64,000 nt of DNA from Ehretia macrophylla (Eukaryota > Streptophyta > Magnoliopsida > Boraginales > Ehretiaceae): the NCBI GenBank assembly GCA_037974665.1, contig CM075773.1, positions 49,244,080-49,308,079 on the forward strand, in the 5' to 3' direction. The position numbers and the translations under genes are program-made. Position 1 is the stretch's first letter. Each line of letters opens with the position of its first letter. The notes below the pieces were generated by a model. That model was not told where the DNA came from, ran no database searches, and worked only from the letters and a program-made list of their open reading frames with translations. Positions 47,385 through 58,102 of this stretch are shown in pieces.

Positions 47385-47530
47385 GTTGTTGTTGTTGTTG
47401 TTGTTGTATTTCTTTATTATTTTTATTTTTATTTTTATTATTTTTATAATAATTATTATTATTTTATAATAATTATTATTATTATATTTTTTAATTATTA
47501 TTGTTATTTTTATTATTATTATTAAAATAT
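47149..47530. repeat. ATT/TTG microsatellite region
   Basis: Long uninterrupted TTA triplets at about 47326-47385, then TTG triplets to 47407, then mixed ATTTTT/TTATT sequence. Likely highly length-variable. Confidence 0.92.
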
Positions 47531-47753
47531 TAGGGTATAATAGTCAAGTTCATTCCCAAACATATGAGAATGACCCATTCCCATGTGTTTGCTCTAGAAT
47601 GACTATTCTCATATATGCGGGAATGAAATTACCCTGGGAATGGAATTCCCAAGTTCATTACTTCATACCAAATATGGGAACCGAAAAGAGTTGGGAATGT
47701 CATTCCATTCCAAACTCCGTTCCAGTATAGCAATCGCTACCTAAATACACTTA

Positions 47754-48923
47754 GAGTAATACTATATATCACCCCTTTTCTTATCACCATTTTATCACCT
47801 CCTACATGGCGTCCTATATGACATATCAACTAAACATTATTTTTTTTCCTCTTTCTTCTTTTTTTTCCCCTATTTTCTTTCTTTTCTTAATTTATTTTTC
47901 TCTCTCTTAATTAATATTTATCAAATCTTTTCCTTCTTTATCTTTAACCATACTTCATATCATTCAACTGCATATGTGATCAATCTTTATTTTCAAATTT
48001 TTGCATGCTATAATAACGTTATAGGAGATATTATGGGTATATCATTATGCAAATGGGACATTGAAATGGTCAACGACTAGTGGTAAGATTACCCTCAATG
48101 GTAACTAGCAAAAAATCTTGAATGTTGTCGAAGACATGGCCAGCCATCCACAATGGATGATGTAGTTTTTATTTTTTATTTTTAAAAATGTGGGATATTG
48201 AAACGAATTTGAAAATTGTGAAAAAAATATATTTTTCGGTTGACAAATTAAGAATTTGCTAATTTTCTAGATGGTCAAATAAATTTTTCCTTCCCTACAT
48301 TTACTATCACAATGATACATCTATGATTCCAAAACAATCATAACCCAAATTTCTCTATTACAACCCTCTTCTTTGCAAATCTCATAATATTTATCAAGAA
48401 AGTCGAGTTGTATGGAAATGCTTAACATCAAGCATAGATACTTTCTTTTTTTAGTATATTGGATTTCGTGGACTTCTAGATTAGGGTTCCTTGCAAATTG
48501 TGTGCCATCATTTTGATGTCCCAAAGATCGACATGAGTTGGTTAATAGGTCTTTTTATTTGTGTTACAAAAACGTAAATTTTACATTTAATTAATCAAAA
48601 AAATACTTTATAAGTGTAATGTCCTGAGTATATGCTGATAAACCTAACTCAAATTAGTCTTTTATAATCTTAGTTTAGTAGCACGCAAAAAATCTATAAA
48701 AAAAAAAAAGGATTGATCACATATGCAGTTGATTGATATGGCTAATTAATAGGGTTAAAGATAAAGAATGAAAAGATTTGGCAAATATTAGTTAAGAGAG
48801 AGAAAATAAATTAAGAAGGGAGAAGAAACAGAAAAAAAAAAATTTTTTTGTTGGCATGCCATATAAGATACCACATAAGAAGTGAAAAAAAAGTGATTAA
48901 AAAAAAGGTGAATAGCATTACTC
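47754..48923. mobile_element. 1.17 kb Mutator-like element with about 250 bp arms
   Basis: Ends GAGTAATACTATATATCACC / complement of GAGTAATGCTATTCACC. A perfect 9 bp duplication ATACACTTA (47745-47753, 48924-48932). The arms extend in to CAACTGCATATGTGATCAAT, present at about 47966-47986 and, inverted, 48714-48734. The 48000-48700 interior is not recognised. Confidence 0.92.
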
Positions 48924-48932
48924 ATACACTTA

Positions 48933-49265
48933 TGCACGTAGCATAGATGCATAATAAAGTTGCATTTGATGCATGCACGTATCTGAGATTTAATTTAATA
49001 AATATTGAATAGCCATAATTTAAGCAATACCTCTAACTATATAAGTAAATGTAAACGTAGGAAAAATAATTTCGTTAAAGAAAAGCCCTCATGATCCGCT
49101 AGATCTGCTGCATCTGCTCCAGCTAAGGTAAACATAGACTACCAAGATCTTGGAGCATCTATTTAATCAAGATATCAAAGGAAACTTTATTTAAGAGAGA
49201 AGAGAAAAAAAATTAATAAAAGAAACAGGAGAAATAAAATATAATTAATAAAGGAAGAGATAGTG

Positions 49266-49323
<58 letters not shown>

Positions 49324-49487
49324 CTATATAGTTGGCATGACAATTAGACATGCCAACTAAAAGATGATAATTGAGTGATAAAAATAGAGTGATGCTTAGC
49401 ATTGAAAAAACTATGTATCTCATTAGAGTTCGAGCTTGAGTATAGAGCTCACAAGTCCACAAACTGTGTTCATTGGACATAGTTAAA
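48933..49487. other. Gene-free AT-rich stretch with a dinucleotide repeat
   Basis: Positions 49200-49400 resemble the right end of the element at 47754-48923 (GAGTGATAAAAATAGAGTGATG) and may be a truncated relative. It includes (AT)n at 49269-49319. Nothing else identified. Confidence 0.5.
49269..49319. repeat. (AT)n microsatellite
   Basis: About 25 uninterrupted AT repeats. Confidence 0.95.
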
Positions 49488-49496
49488 TATTATATA

Positions 49497-49894
49497 GGAT
49501 AAATAACGTATTACCCCTCTGTGTTTTATTAAAAATACACAATACCTCCCTGTATTTTAAAAATTAACTGATTATTCCCATGTGTTTTGCTAAAAATGCA
49601 CAATACCCCCCTGTGATTTGCTAAAAGTAGCTGATTATCCCCTTGTGTTTTATAAAATTAGCTTATTGCCCCCTTATATTTTCTAACAAATTAAAAACGC
49701 TAATTTTTAAAAAGTACATGGTGGTAATTAGCTACTTTTATAAAACACAGGGGGACAATCAGCTAATTTTTAAAATATAAGGGGGTATTGTACACTTTTA
49801 GTAAAATATAGGGGGATAATCAGCTAATTTTTAAAACACAGGGGGGTATTGTGTATTTTTAACAAAACATAAAGGGGTAATACGTTATTTACCC
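49497..49894. mobile_element. 398 bp fold-back (Mutator-like) MITE
   Basis: Ends GGATAAATAACGTATTACCC / complement of GGTAAATAACGTATTACCC, with a perfect 9 bp duplication TATTATATA (49488-49496, 49895-49903). Nearly the whole element is two opposing arms containing repeated CCCCCTGTGTTTT units. No coding potential. Confidence 0.92.
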
Positions 49895-49903
49895 TATTAT
49901 ATA

Positions 49904-50075
49904 TTTCCATATAGGGTTAAAGACAATATTCCACCTGATTTCACCAACATATCCTAAACTTCCACTTGTGTTTTTGGATTTATCCGATTTGCCATTGTAC
50001 CAGTAGTCTATTTACTAAAAACAATGTGGAACGGCCTAAATGAATTCAATTGAATTAAAAAAAATCCCATTGAGC

Positions 50076-50110
<35 letters not shown>

Positions 50111-50920
50111 TTAAATGGTCAAACAAGACTATGGTATGATTAAGTGACCCTAGAATATTTTACCCAAAAAAACACCCATGTACACCTAGAGAGAAAACAA
50201 TAAACTTCGCAAACCAATTCTACGTCAGATCTTGGCAATCTCACTAAATACTGAAAGAAAATCGAGCATGAATTGAATAGGCCGAGCTTAAATTCGAAAG
50301 AGCAAGGTTGGAACTTGGTTATTTTCAAGTTCAATTGTATTCAAATAATTTTGTAAGTTTGAATCATATTTCCACTCAAGATTGAATACCGAGATATTCA
50401 GCTTGTAAGCTCACAAATAGTGTTCTTCTGACATAATAAATCAGTAATATATACATATATAATTATATGTGTCTATGCGCGTATGCGTATCCATTTGTTT
50501 CTTGCAATTCACAAATATTTATATGTGTACTAGCTATTCACCTCTGAAACTCATAAGATTTTTCTCTATTTCAAAAGTTACTATTATCTTCTAAGATTAA
50601 CCTTTTCGACCAAAAAAAGATATTAACCTTGAAAAATTCAAATTATTTATAGATGTTATAAAAGCTTATTTGGTAACTTCAAAACAAAATATACATTTAT
50701 TAAAAGTATCTAAGTTATTGAACAAGTTTCTCATATTAAAATTACAAGAGACCTTATTTATTACAAGATCACAACATATGTAACATATAAGAAACGCTTC
50801 TAGATCTTTATTGTTGTTTGATGTTTCTCCAACCTTCGATTATATAATTAACTCTCTCCTACTAGCATCTCTCATCCCAATAGGCAGAAAAGAGATATTA
50901 ATAGCATTAAGACAAAAACC
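49904..50920 (+). repeat. Unit 5 upstream block and promoter of pseudogene A5
   Basis: The shared block begins near 49990 (without its usual start), has (TA)n at 50078-50108, and continues through the gene-proximal part, with TATATAA at 50841-50847. Confidence 0.8.
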
Positions 50921-51340
50921 ATGGCAGGTTTCAAGTCCTTAGCTATGATGGCGTTAGTAGCATATGTAGTTTATATAACCTCCTCTCCGATATCGCCCTG
51001 AATAAGTACATACCTAAAAAGTGTTCCAAAAAGTTGTCATCTGTATGTGGGTCTGAAATAATAGAAAGCATATTTCAAAATAGAAATGTTACTTCCAATT
51101 GTTGTGAACAACTTGTGAATATGGGATTTAATTGCTATAAGAAAATTGTTGTGAACAACTTGTGAATATGGGATTTAATTGCTATAAGAAAGTGGTTACC
51201 CTGTTGATAGTAGCCCCTCGAGTCAAAAGAGAGGCATAAAATATTTTGTTAAATATTATGGACACATGGTAAACTTGCAACTTAGAAGTTTATTGGTCCT
51301 ATGCCTTATATTCTTTCCTTGCCCCAATTCTCTCGCCATA
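50921..51340 (+). pseudogene. Cysteine-rich gene copy A5, inactivated
   Basis: Homologous to A3 throughout, but broken: a short deletion in the signal peptide region shifts the frame (TSSPISP then TGA), a 47 bp tandem duplication (51098-51144 and 51145-51191) repeats the CCEQLVNMGFNCYK segment and shifts the frame again, and stops lie at the DTEN and TWQ codons. More decayed than A4. Confidence 0.92.
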
Positions 51341-51474
51341 AAAGCTATTCATTGTCACCTTAGTTTAGATTAGAAAAATATTTTGAGGGAATAAATCAAT
51401 CTATTTTAGGCTTTCATTTTCTCTCTTTCTTTATTTATGTATATTTTATGAAATAACTCTAGACTACCTTGCAG

Positions 51475-52069
51475 TAGTTGTTAAACCCTACCTTTACCTC
51501 TACCTTTACCTCAACCTTTGAAGATTCTTCCAACAAAATCGCCGCACAATGGACTTATGGAAAGTACCCGAAAGTGCGAAGTGGGTGCTTGAATTTTGCT
51601 CGGCGTTTATAGCCGTGGGCACAGCGGTCAAGGGATCGGTGGAGAATGGCCTTGAGGAGCAGAGATGGCTTCCCAAATGGTTTTCCAAGTCAAAGCCAAA
51701 AGACATGGAAAAAATTGCTAAGGCGATTGAGGAGCTGTCTTCATCACCTGTTATGACCGAGCTCCCAGCAAAATTGGAGAATTTAAGCACATCGATTGAT
51801 AAACTTGCTAGTGTTGAGGGTCGTTCATGTTCCCCCTGGAGCTTCAACCTGAAGGTGACTTACCGTATTAGTACCTGAGCTATAAAGATAGGTAACAATT
51901 TTATGAGCTTTAATGATAGGTATTTTAATGTAAATAGAAGCAACGACTTTTGCTAATTTTCGAGGTAGTGCTCTGTAAGGCTTCTGCTAATTATGCCATA
52001 TTCCAAGGTCCTTCAAACTATAGACTATGGTGCTCTGCTATATATATTGATTTTATTACCAAAAAAGAA
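51475..52069 (+). mobile_element. Processed retrocopy insertion with 20 bp target duplication
   Basis: Flanked by AACTCTAGACTACCTTGCAG at 51455-51474 and 52070-52089. Sister units carry one copy of this site (about 39163-39182), the empty site. The insert ends in an A-rich run (ACCAAAAAAGAAA). The 5' end has an AAACCCTAC telo-box-like motif, as in leaders of housekeeping plant mRNAs. This is the structure expected of LINE-mediated mRNA retroposition. Confidence 0.9.
51549..51878 (+). CDS. Intact ORF in the retrocopy, uncharacterised 109-residue protein
   Basis: An intronless frame, MDLWKVPESAKWVLEFCSAF at the N-terminus, then EQRWLPKWFSKSKPKDMEK, a helical KIAKAIEELSS and a C-terminal SCSPWSFNLKVTYRIST. 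Residues 12-32 are moderately hydrophobic. I do not recognise the family. GC content and codon use differ from the AT-rich array around it, which fits a recent copy of an expressed gene. Whether it is transcribed is unknown; no promoter is evident beyond the leader. The parent may be longer at its C-terminus. Confidence 0.6.
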   Translation: MDLWKVPESAKWVLEFCSAFIAVGTAVKGSVENGLEEQRWLPKWFSKSKPKDMEKIAKAIEELSSSPVMTELPAKLENLSTSIDKLASVEGRSCSPWSFNLKVTYRIST

Positions 52070-52089
52070 AACTCTAGACTACCTTGCAG

Positions 52090-52424
52090 CTTATCTTTGA
52101 TACTCTTTCATTGAACACCAAAGATATGATTGCTTATTCACCCTTCGTTACCTGATTTTCCTTGCTTTTTAGTTACTTTAATTGGTCTTCCATTTCAATC
52201 TTTTTTCTTTTAACAAATACATTCTTATATCTGTTGGTGCATTGATTATAGAAGAAAATATTCAGTTACTATTAAAAACAATCGATTTGCAAATATGGAG
52301 ATTCAAGATGATTAGAATCAGTACACAAATGTGGCTTTCGAACAAAGTTTTTGATTTGTTGGTTCTGTTGATCCATAATTTTGCTAGAAGGATGATTTTC
52401 CACCCTAATTTTTAGTTTCTTGTG
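52090..52424. repeat. Unit 5 downstream block
   Basis: Continues the gene 3' flank (compare 39185-39510) up to the CACTA terminus. Confidence 0.8.
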
Positions 52425-54925
52425 CACTACAAAAAAAAACTGTTTTTGGCGACGGCTAAAATCCGTCTCCATGCTATCGCCAAAAGGGTATTGGCGACAA
52501 CAAGGCAACGAAAATTGGTCGTTTCCAAAAATATCGTTTCTTATTTGTCACCTTATTTCTAATTCATCACCTTTGGCGACGGCATTTTACTCCGTTGCCA
52601 CATTTGTCTCTGAATCGTCTACCAAAATTGTCATATTTACACCGTCGTCAATAAAAATTCGTCTCCATTTCATTTCAATCGCATTCCATCTCCAAAAATA
52701 TTTCATCTCCAATCCGTCTCCAAACACATTCCGTCTCCAAGCCGTCACTAAAAAATTATGTCTCTAAGTCGTCTCCAAGAACGTAGTCTTCATACCGTCG
52801 CCAATCTTGAAATTTTATTTGAGCCTTTTTTGATAATTAAAATAAATAATTATTTATTTGTTAAAACCAAAAATAATGCTCAATCATGTAATTTAATTTT
52901 TAGTTCATTTAAATTCAAAAGTATATTGTACCAGGCCATTAAAAAAAATACATCCTAAATGTAATTAAACAAACTCTTTGTATATGTTAACACAACATAA
53001 AAACAGGAAAATTAATCTTCAGTTCCATCACCAGATTGAGGAGGAGACTGATGAGTAGGTGGCATCGAAAACATTTTTGTCAGCAATGCGATATGTACTC
53101 GCAGTTCTCGGAGTTCTGCATTGTTTTCTTCTTGAAGTCGTTGAATCCACTTGTTCTGTTCTTGTTGCATTTTACGCAATTCCTCATTCTTTGAGCGTTG
53201 CAAATCAATCTTCTCATTCAAGGGTATTGTGGCCCTAGCAACAACCTGCTAAATCTCTATCTCTGTGATATGGCGTTTGTCTGGTGGGTTGTTGTGTGCA
53301 GATCCAACAGAAGCAGAAAACCCGACCCAATATATGCGTCCTCTGTTTCGTTTGCCGACAACCTGCAAAAATAGTGCATCATAATCTACCGATATGGCTA
53401 CTAAATCAGCCTTAGATGATATCGTGGCCTGCTGCACCAGTTCGTTTTACTTAGCCTGTAAATGATAGTTTTCAAAATAAATTTAGACATTTCGTTGGGG
53501 TATATCAAAAGTTTGATATATTATTAACTATTATCAAACAATTGTACATACCATGGTCCGTTTTGCCCTAGGGTCTCTGAATGGCCCATCGGGACCCTTG
53601 CGATGAGCCCTTTCAAAAATATCGGCTCTAGTGACTGGTCCCCTCCGCTCCTTTGCCTACAAATTTACATTAACCAAAACATAACAAAAACATTTATGAT
53701 GGGTGGAATAATATATCAATGATAACGACATGTTATTCAATAAATTCATCTTAATACATACCAATCTCCTGGCAACCTCTTCGTATGGGATAGGTCCCAA
53801 ATGAAGCGGAGATGGCCGATTCAGTGGGTTTGCAGAGTTTCGCTTTAAAATCGCTCACCATTGCTCACTAGCCTACCTTTTCTTTCAACTGTTCCTATAC
53901 GGCATCGCCCACCCACCTTGGCTTCTTATTACGCGTCCGTCCTTTGTTGAATATGTCTCGTATACGATTCCCCAACTTTGAAATCGAACAATTGTCGAAG
54001 TGTGACTTCCTCGCTAGGAAACCACTTGTACACCCTCTGAAAACAATAATTATTTAATAAATTAACATTTCAACATAATTAACACAATGATATAACAAAT
54101 ACCATTTGGGACATAATATTTACCCTTATTTGTCATACCTGAAAATTAGCGAACTAATGGTCCCTAACCTTATCAGGGACCTCTGTCCAAGTCGACCAAG
54201 GCTCGGAATACCCGACATGTATTCATTGCTCTCGTAACTTCTTTAGTGGCTCCGAACGTTGTCTATCTAAACATGACCAAATCAACAAGTTGGATATTTA
54301 AAAGCCATGACATAAGGGAACATTAGGATAGGGATAGGCATGGGAAGAATACAATTACAAATACTTAACCATCGTCATCGAACATCAAATTTGTGCGTCT
54401 AGGAATCTGTCACTCGACATAGGCATCAGTAGACGAGAACCCATAATATTGCCAAGGCTCTATCCCAGGAAGTTATTCTTGAGATATGCGAGATGACTCA
54501 AGTTGTTCGGGAATTGGTGTAGATTGAGGCATCGGGTCAAGCTCAGCCGAGCCATCAACATTGACTTGTAAATCCTTTAAACCGTGTCTGAGGCCGGACG
54601 ATGATGTGGAAGAGAAAACCTCTCATGTGGTGGCAATGAAACGTGAATGGGCATCTGCCCTGATGCCGTCAATGGGAGCTCCTGATGTGTTAGTACGAGT
54701 ATGTAGCATCTGTTGTGAGGGATATAAGCTGTGGGACATCATGCCCTCCAAACCAAATAAAGATGAGAAGGATCCACGACCAGTCAATGCCTGACATCCA
54801 AGAGACCCACGACCAGCCAAAAGCGATGCTCCAGTGGACTCACGACCAGTAGTTGGGTGACTCCCAGTGGAGCCACGACCAGTCGAAGGCTGACCTCCAA
54901 TTGATCCACAACCAGTTGAAGATAG
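52425..54925 (-). mobile_element. CACTA (En/Spm) transposon, one end plus part of its gene
   Basis: The left end is CACTACAAAAAAAAACTG with subterminal GGCGACGG and CGTCTCC motifs to about 52800. On the minus strand, pieces of a coding region follow: near 54925-54620 a repeat of the type STGRGSTG, near 53560-53640 GPVTRADIFERAHRKGPDGP, near 53250-53440 LFLQVVGKRNRGRIYWVG and a coiled coil ending at 53012. This resembles the plant Transposase_24 / Ptta type protein. Several stops and missing introns make it dead. The other end was not found. Confidence 0.78.
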
Positions 54926-55365
54926 GGACCATTTTTTCTTTGCATGCCCATTTACGAATCGTATCTGGAAGAAATGCCCAAAGCGACTTAAGGCGATGAG
55001 ATTTAATATTGATTGGGACAAAATGAGTTTGGAAATGTGTAGGATGACCAGACAAAGTTGCCTCGAATTTGATCTCATTAAAGCTTCTTTCTGTGCTTGA
55101 ATTTATCATATTTGGCGCGAGAGGAATAACAAAGTACATGGTAATGGTGCCAAATTCTGAAGAACAAATTCTCCAACGGATCTTCGAGGATGTTAAAGCT
55201 AAAATTTATCTTCATAGTAAATATGTTATAGTCAGGGAAATAGACATTTTTACAGAGTCTGGCAACTTATCTCTTTGATTATGTGAAGCTCACTTTTTGT
55301 AATTCTCTCATGTTATCAAGATGGAAAGAAATGATATTACTTGTAAATAAAAAAATAAAAATTCT
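54926..55365 (+). mobile_element. LINE 3' end fragment
   Basis: The frame gives ACPFTNRIWKKCPKRLKAM and HIWRERNNKVHGNGAKF, the zf-RVT tail of plant LINEs (compare 35600-36000), ending FTESGNLSL near 55278, then an A-rich tail at 55345-55369. One stop lies near 55097. Confidence 0.8.
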
Positions 55366-55511
55366 CACTCCACAAAATTTATACATAGCCGCAATAGTAT
55401 ACGATGAGTACAATATTTTCAGGGAATAAATAATTTATTATTAGCTCTTCCTATCTTTGTCCATGTCTATTTCTTGAAATAATAGTAGATTGTTTTGGCA
55501 CTTATCTGTTA
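55366..55511. repeat. B-paralog 3' flank, unit 5
   Basis: Matches 32945-33225 and 39800-39930 (ATTTCTTGAAATAATAGTAG). The paralog itself is absent here. Confidence 0.7.
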
Positions 55512-55880
55512 GGCTCTGTTTGGCCTAACTTTTAGACATTCAAAAACGTTTTTTGTGAGTTTTAGAAGTTAAAATAACTTGTTTGGCCTATTTTTAAAAG
55601 TATTTTTGGGAAAAAGTTGAAACTGAAAAAAGCTAAAAATTGAAAAGTTCCAAATTGAAGCTTTTCAAAAATGACTTTTGCGAAGCTATTTTAGATAATG
55701 CAGGAAATTATTTTTCTTTTCTTTTTTCTGAAATTTACCCCTCTATATTTTTAAAATTCGATATTATCCTCAAAATTTTTAAAAGTTCTACGCTATTTAA
55801 TACAGACCAAACAGTTAACAGTTTTTGTTCAACAACACTTCTTACAAAATTAAAATTTCACAGTTAGACCAAACAGAGCC
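55512..55880. mobile_element. Tourist-like MITE (PIF/Harbinger)
   Basis: 369 bp. Ends GGCTCTGTTTGGCCT / complement CCAAACAGAGCC, with a TTA duplication (55509-55511, 55881-55883). Sister units lack it. Confidence 0.92.
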
Positions 55881-55883
55881 TTA

Positions 55884-56640
55884 TACTCATTCATCGACTA
55901 TAAAACTATATGATTGCTTATTCACTCTTTTAACAGTTTAGGAGAGAACTACTTGGTTCGGAGAGGATCCTTACGAGTAAGGGTTGGGCTTTATTGTTGG
56001 TGTTGTTGTTTTTTTTTTTTTTTTTTCTCCTGGTGGACATTTTGCAAACAGCTTATGTGAAATTACGCTTTTACCCTTATGTGGTAATCTGGTTTGCATG
56101 TTCCATTGCATCGGTAGTCTATTTTCACTAAAAATTTGTGAAACGGCCTAAATGAATTCAATTGAATTAAAAAATTTAGCCTATAGGCTAAAAGAAGTTG
56201 GAAGGTCAAACAAGACTATGGTATAATTAAGTGACCCTAAAATAATTTACCCCAAAAAACACACTTGTACACTTAAAGAGAAAATAATAAACTTTGCAAA
56301 CCAATTCTATGTCAGATCTTGGCAATCTCGTTCAATACTGCAAGAAAATCGAGTATGAATAGAATAGGTCGAGCTTAAATTCGAAGAACAAGGTTGGAAC
56401 TCGGTTATTTCCAAGTCCAATTGTATTCAAATAATTTTATAAGCTTGAATCATATTTGCATTCGAGATTGAATATCGAGAAATTCGGCATCTTGTAAGCT
56501 CACAAATATTGTTCTTCTGACATAATAAATCCGTAATATCTACATATATATTTATATGTGTGTATGCGCACATGCATGTGCATTTGTTTCTTGCAATTTA
56601 CATATATTTATATATATGATTAATACTATTATTTGAATTT
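55884..56640. repeat. Unit 6 upstream block (no forward gene follows)
   Basis: It carries the CATTTTGCAAACAG anchor (56038) and runs to the TTTCTTGCAATTTACATATAT stretch (56588), which in other units leads into the gene promoter. Here it stops and the array continues inverted. Confidence 0.8.
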
Positions 56641-57617
56641 CTGCAATTAATAGATACAAGTTGATTTCATTGTATTAAATTTTAAAACATTTCTTACGAT
56701 TTGTTTAGAAAAATATTACAACAGTTAAAAAGCTTGCAACCAATACTATAGGTATCTCATTTAATAATTTAATTAAATTAATAGATGTTGACGAGGAAAA
56801 ATGACAAGAAATAAGATAGCCACTCTAGTGCATCTTTCCTTCTCTTGAGTCACTACCTGGTTTCATCTTTAATAAATATGTGGATAAGATAGGATGAAAA
56901 AAACTTTTTTTTTTGTTTTTTTGTAATGAAAGCTAAGAACTTTTATGACAAAAACAAAAATAATTGCACAAATAGGCACAAGCTAACCATACTCAAGGAA
57001 AAAGAAAATTACAACAAACGAACCAATTCCGATCCTAATTAACGAAACCTAGCCCAAATACAGAAATTAGAAACCTTGATTTAGGCATGAAAGTTAGGAG
57101 TGCAAAAACAGAAACTGCCAAGATAACAAATTAGGCTCACAAGAAACCAAAAATTAGGGTGGGAAATCATCCTTCTAGCAAAATTATGGATCAACTCAAC
57201 AGAACCAAAAAAATCAAAAGCTTTGTTTCGAAAGCCACGTTTGTGTACTTATTCTAATCATCTTGAATCTCCATATTTGCAATCGATTGTTTTTGACATT
57301 AAATGAATATTTTCTTCTATAATCAATGCACCAACAGACATAAGAAAGTTTTTGTTAAAAGAAAAAAGACTGAAATGGAAGACCAATTAAAGTAACTAAA
57401 AAGGAAGGAAAAATATGCAACCAAGAGTGAATAAGAGAAATCATATATTTGGTGCTCTATGAAGGAGTATGAAAGATAAGCTGCAAGGTAGTATAAAGTT
57501 AATTCATGAAATATACATGGATAAAGAAAGAGAGAGTGAGAGATCTGAAAAGAAATAAATAAATTTATTCTCTTAAAATATTTTCGTAATCTAAACTAAG
57601 GTAGCAATAAATAGATT
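56641..57617 (-). repeat. Inversion junction and inverted downstream block of A6
   Basis: Positions 56641-56790 are unassigned and hold the junction. From about 56795 the complement of the downstream block begins (GCATCTTTCCT... is the complement of 43263-43285), continuing to the A6 stop. Confidence 0.75.
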
Positions 57618-57995
57618 TCATGGTGAGAAAATTGGGGCAGGGGAATAATATAAGGCATTGGACCAATAAACTTCTAAGTTACAGGTTTGCCATGTGTCTA
57701 TAATATTTAACAAAACATTTTCTGTATCTCCCTTGACTCGAGGTGCTACTATCAATAGTGCAGCTACTTCCTTATAGCAATTAAATCCCATATTCACAAG
57801 CTGTTCACAACAATGGGAAGTAACATTTTTATTCTGAAATATACTTTCTACTAGTTCAGCCCCACAAACAAATGACAACTTTTTGGAACATTCTTTAGGT
57901 ATGTACTTATTTGGGGCAGTATCCAAAGAGGAGGTCATGAAAACTACATTGGCGGCCAATAACGCCATCATAGTTAAGGACTTGAAAGCTGCCAT
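57618..57995 (-). CDS. Small secreted cysteine-rich protein A6 (prolamin-like), inverted
   Basis: 125 residues, intact. Signal peptide about 1-24 (MAAFKSLTMMALLAANVVFM). Six cysteines at 36, 44, 62, 63, 73 and 105, an NVT sequon at 57-59, and the LYYSPAPIFSP tail. Its promoter with TATATAA is retained on the minus strand. Closest to A3 (about nine differences in 125), although in the opposite orientation and 19 kb away. Probably functional; product secreted. The family is inferred from cysteine spacing. Confidence 0.88.
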   Translation of the reverse strand: MAAFKSLTMMALLAANVVFMTSSLDTAPNKYIPKECSKKLSFVCGAELVESIFQNKNVTSHCCEQLVNMGFNCYKEVAALLIVAPRVKGDTENVLLNIIDTWQTCNLEVYWSNALYYSPAPIFSP

Positions 57996-58095
57996 GGTTT
58001 TTGTCTTAATGCTACTAGTATCTCTTTTCTGCTTGCCAATTAGAGATGCTAGCTAGCTGGATGCTGCTGACGAGAATACAAGGAGGGTTGGAGAG

Positions 58096-58102
58096 TTATA
58101 TA
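58096..58102 (-). promoter_or_regulatory. TATA box of gene A6
   Basis: TATATAA on the minus strand, about 100 bp before the start codon, as in A2 and A3. Confidence 0.65.

Larger units (their letters stand above)
45812..47740. mobile_element. Putative TIR element split by a solo LTR
   Basis: The left end GTAGTGATTGATATATTAGAA faces the right end, whose complement reads GTAGCGATTGCTATACTGG. CTAAA flanks both sides (45807-45811, 47741-47745). Inner arms are rich in GGAATGGAATGA-type motifs. The middle is taken up by ATT microsatellites and a solo LTR. About 0.9 kb without the LTR. The family is uncertain. Confidence 0.55.

Noticed and set aside
49187-49480. 97-codon minus-strand frame
   Set aside because: Its middle is the (AT)n repeat (YIYIYI); the rest shows no family signature.
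54623-55078. 151-codon minus-strand frame as a host gene
   Set aside because: Its first half lies antisense to a LINE tail and only the second half belongs to the CACTA gene, so the frame crosses two elements.
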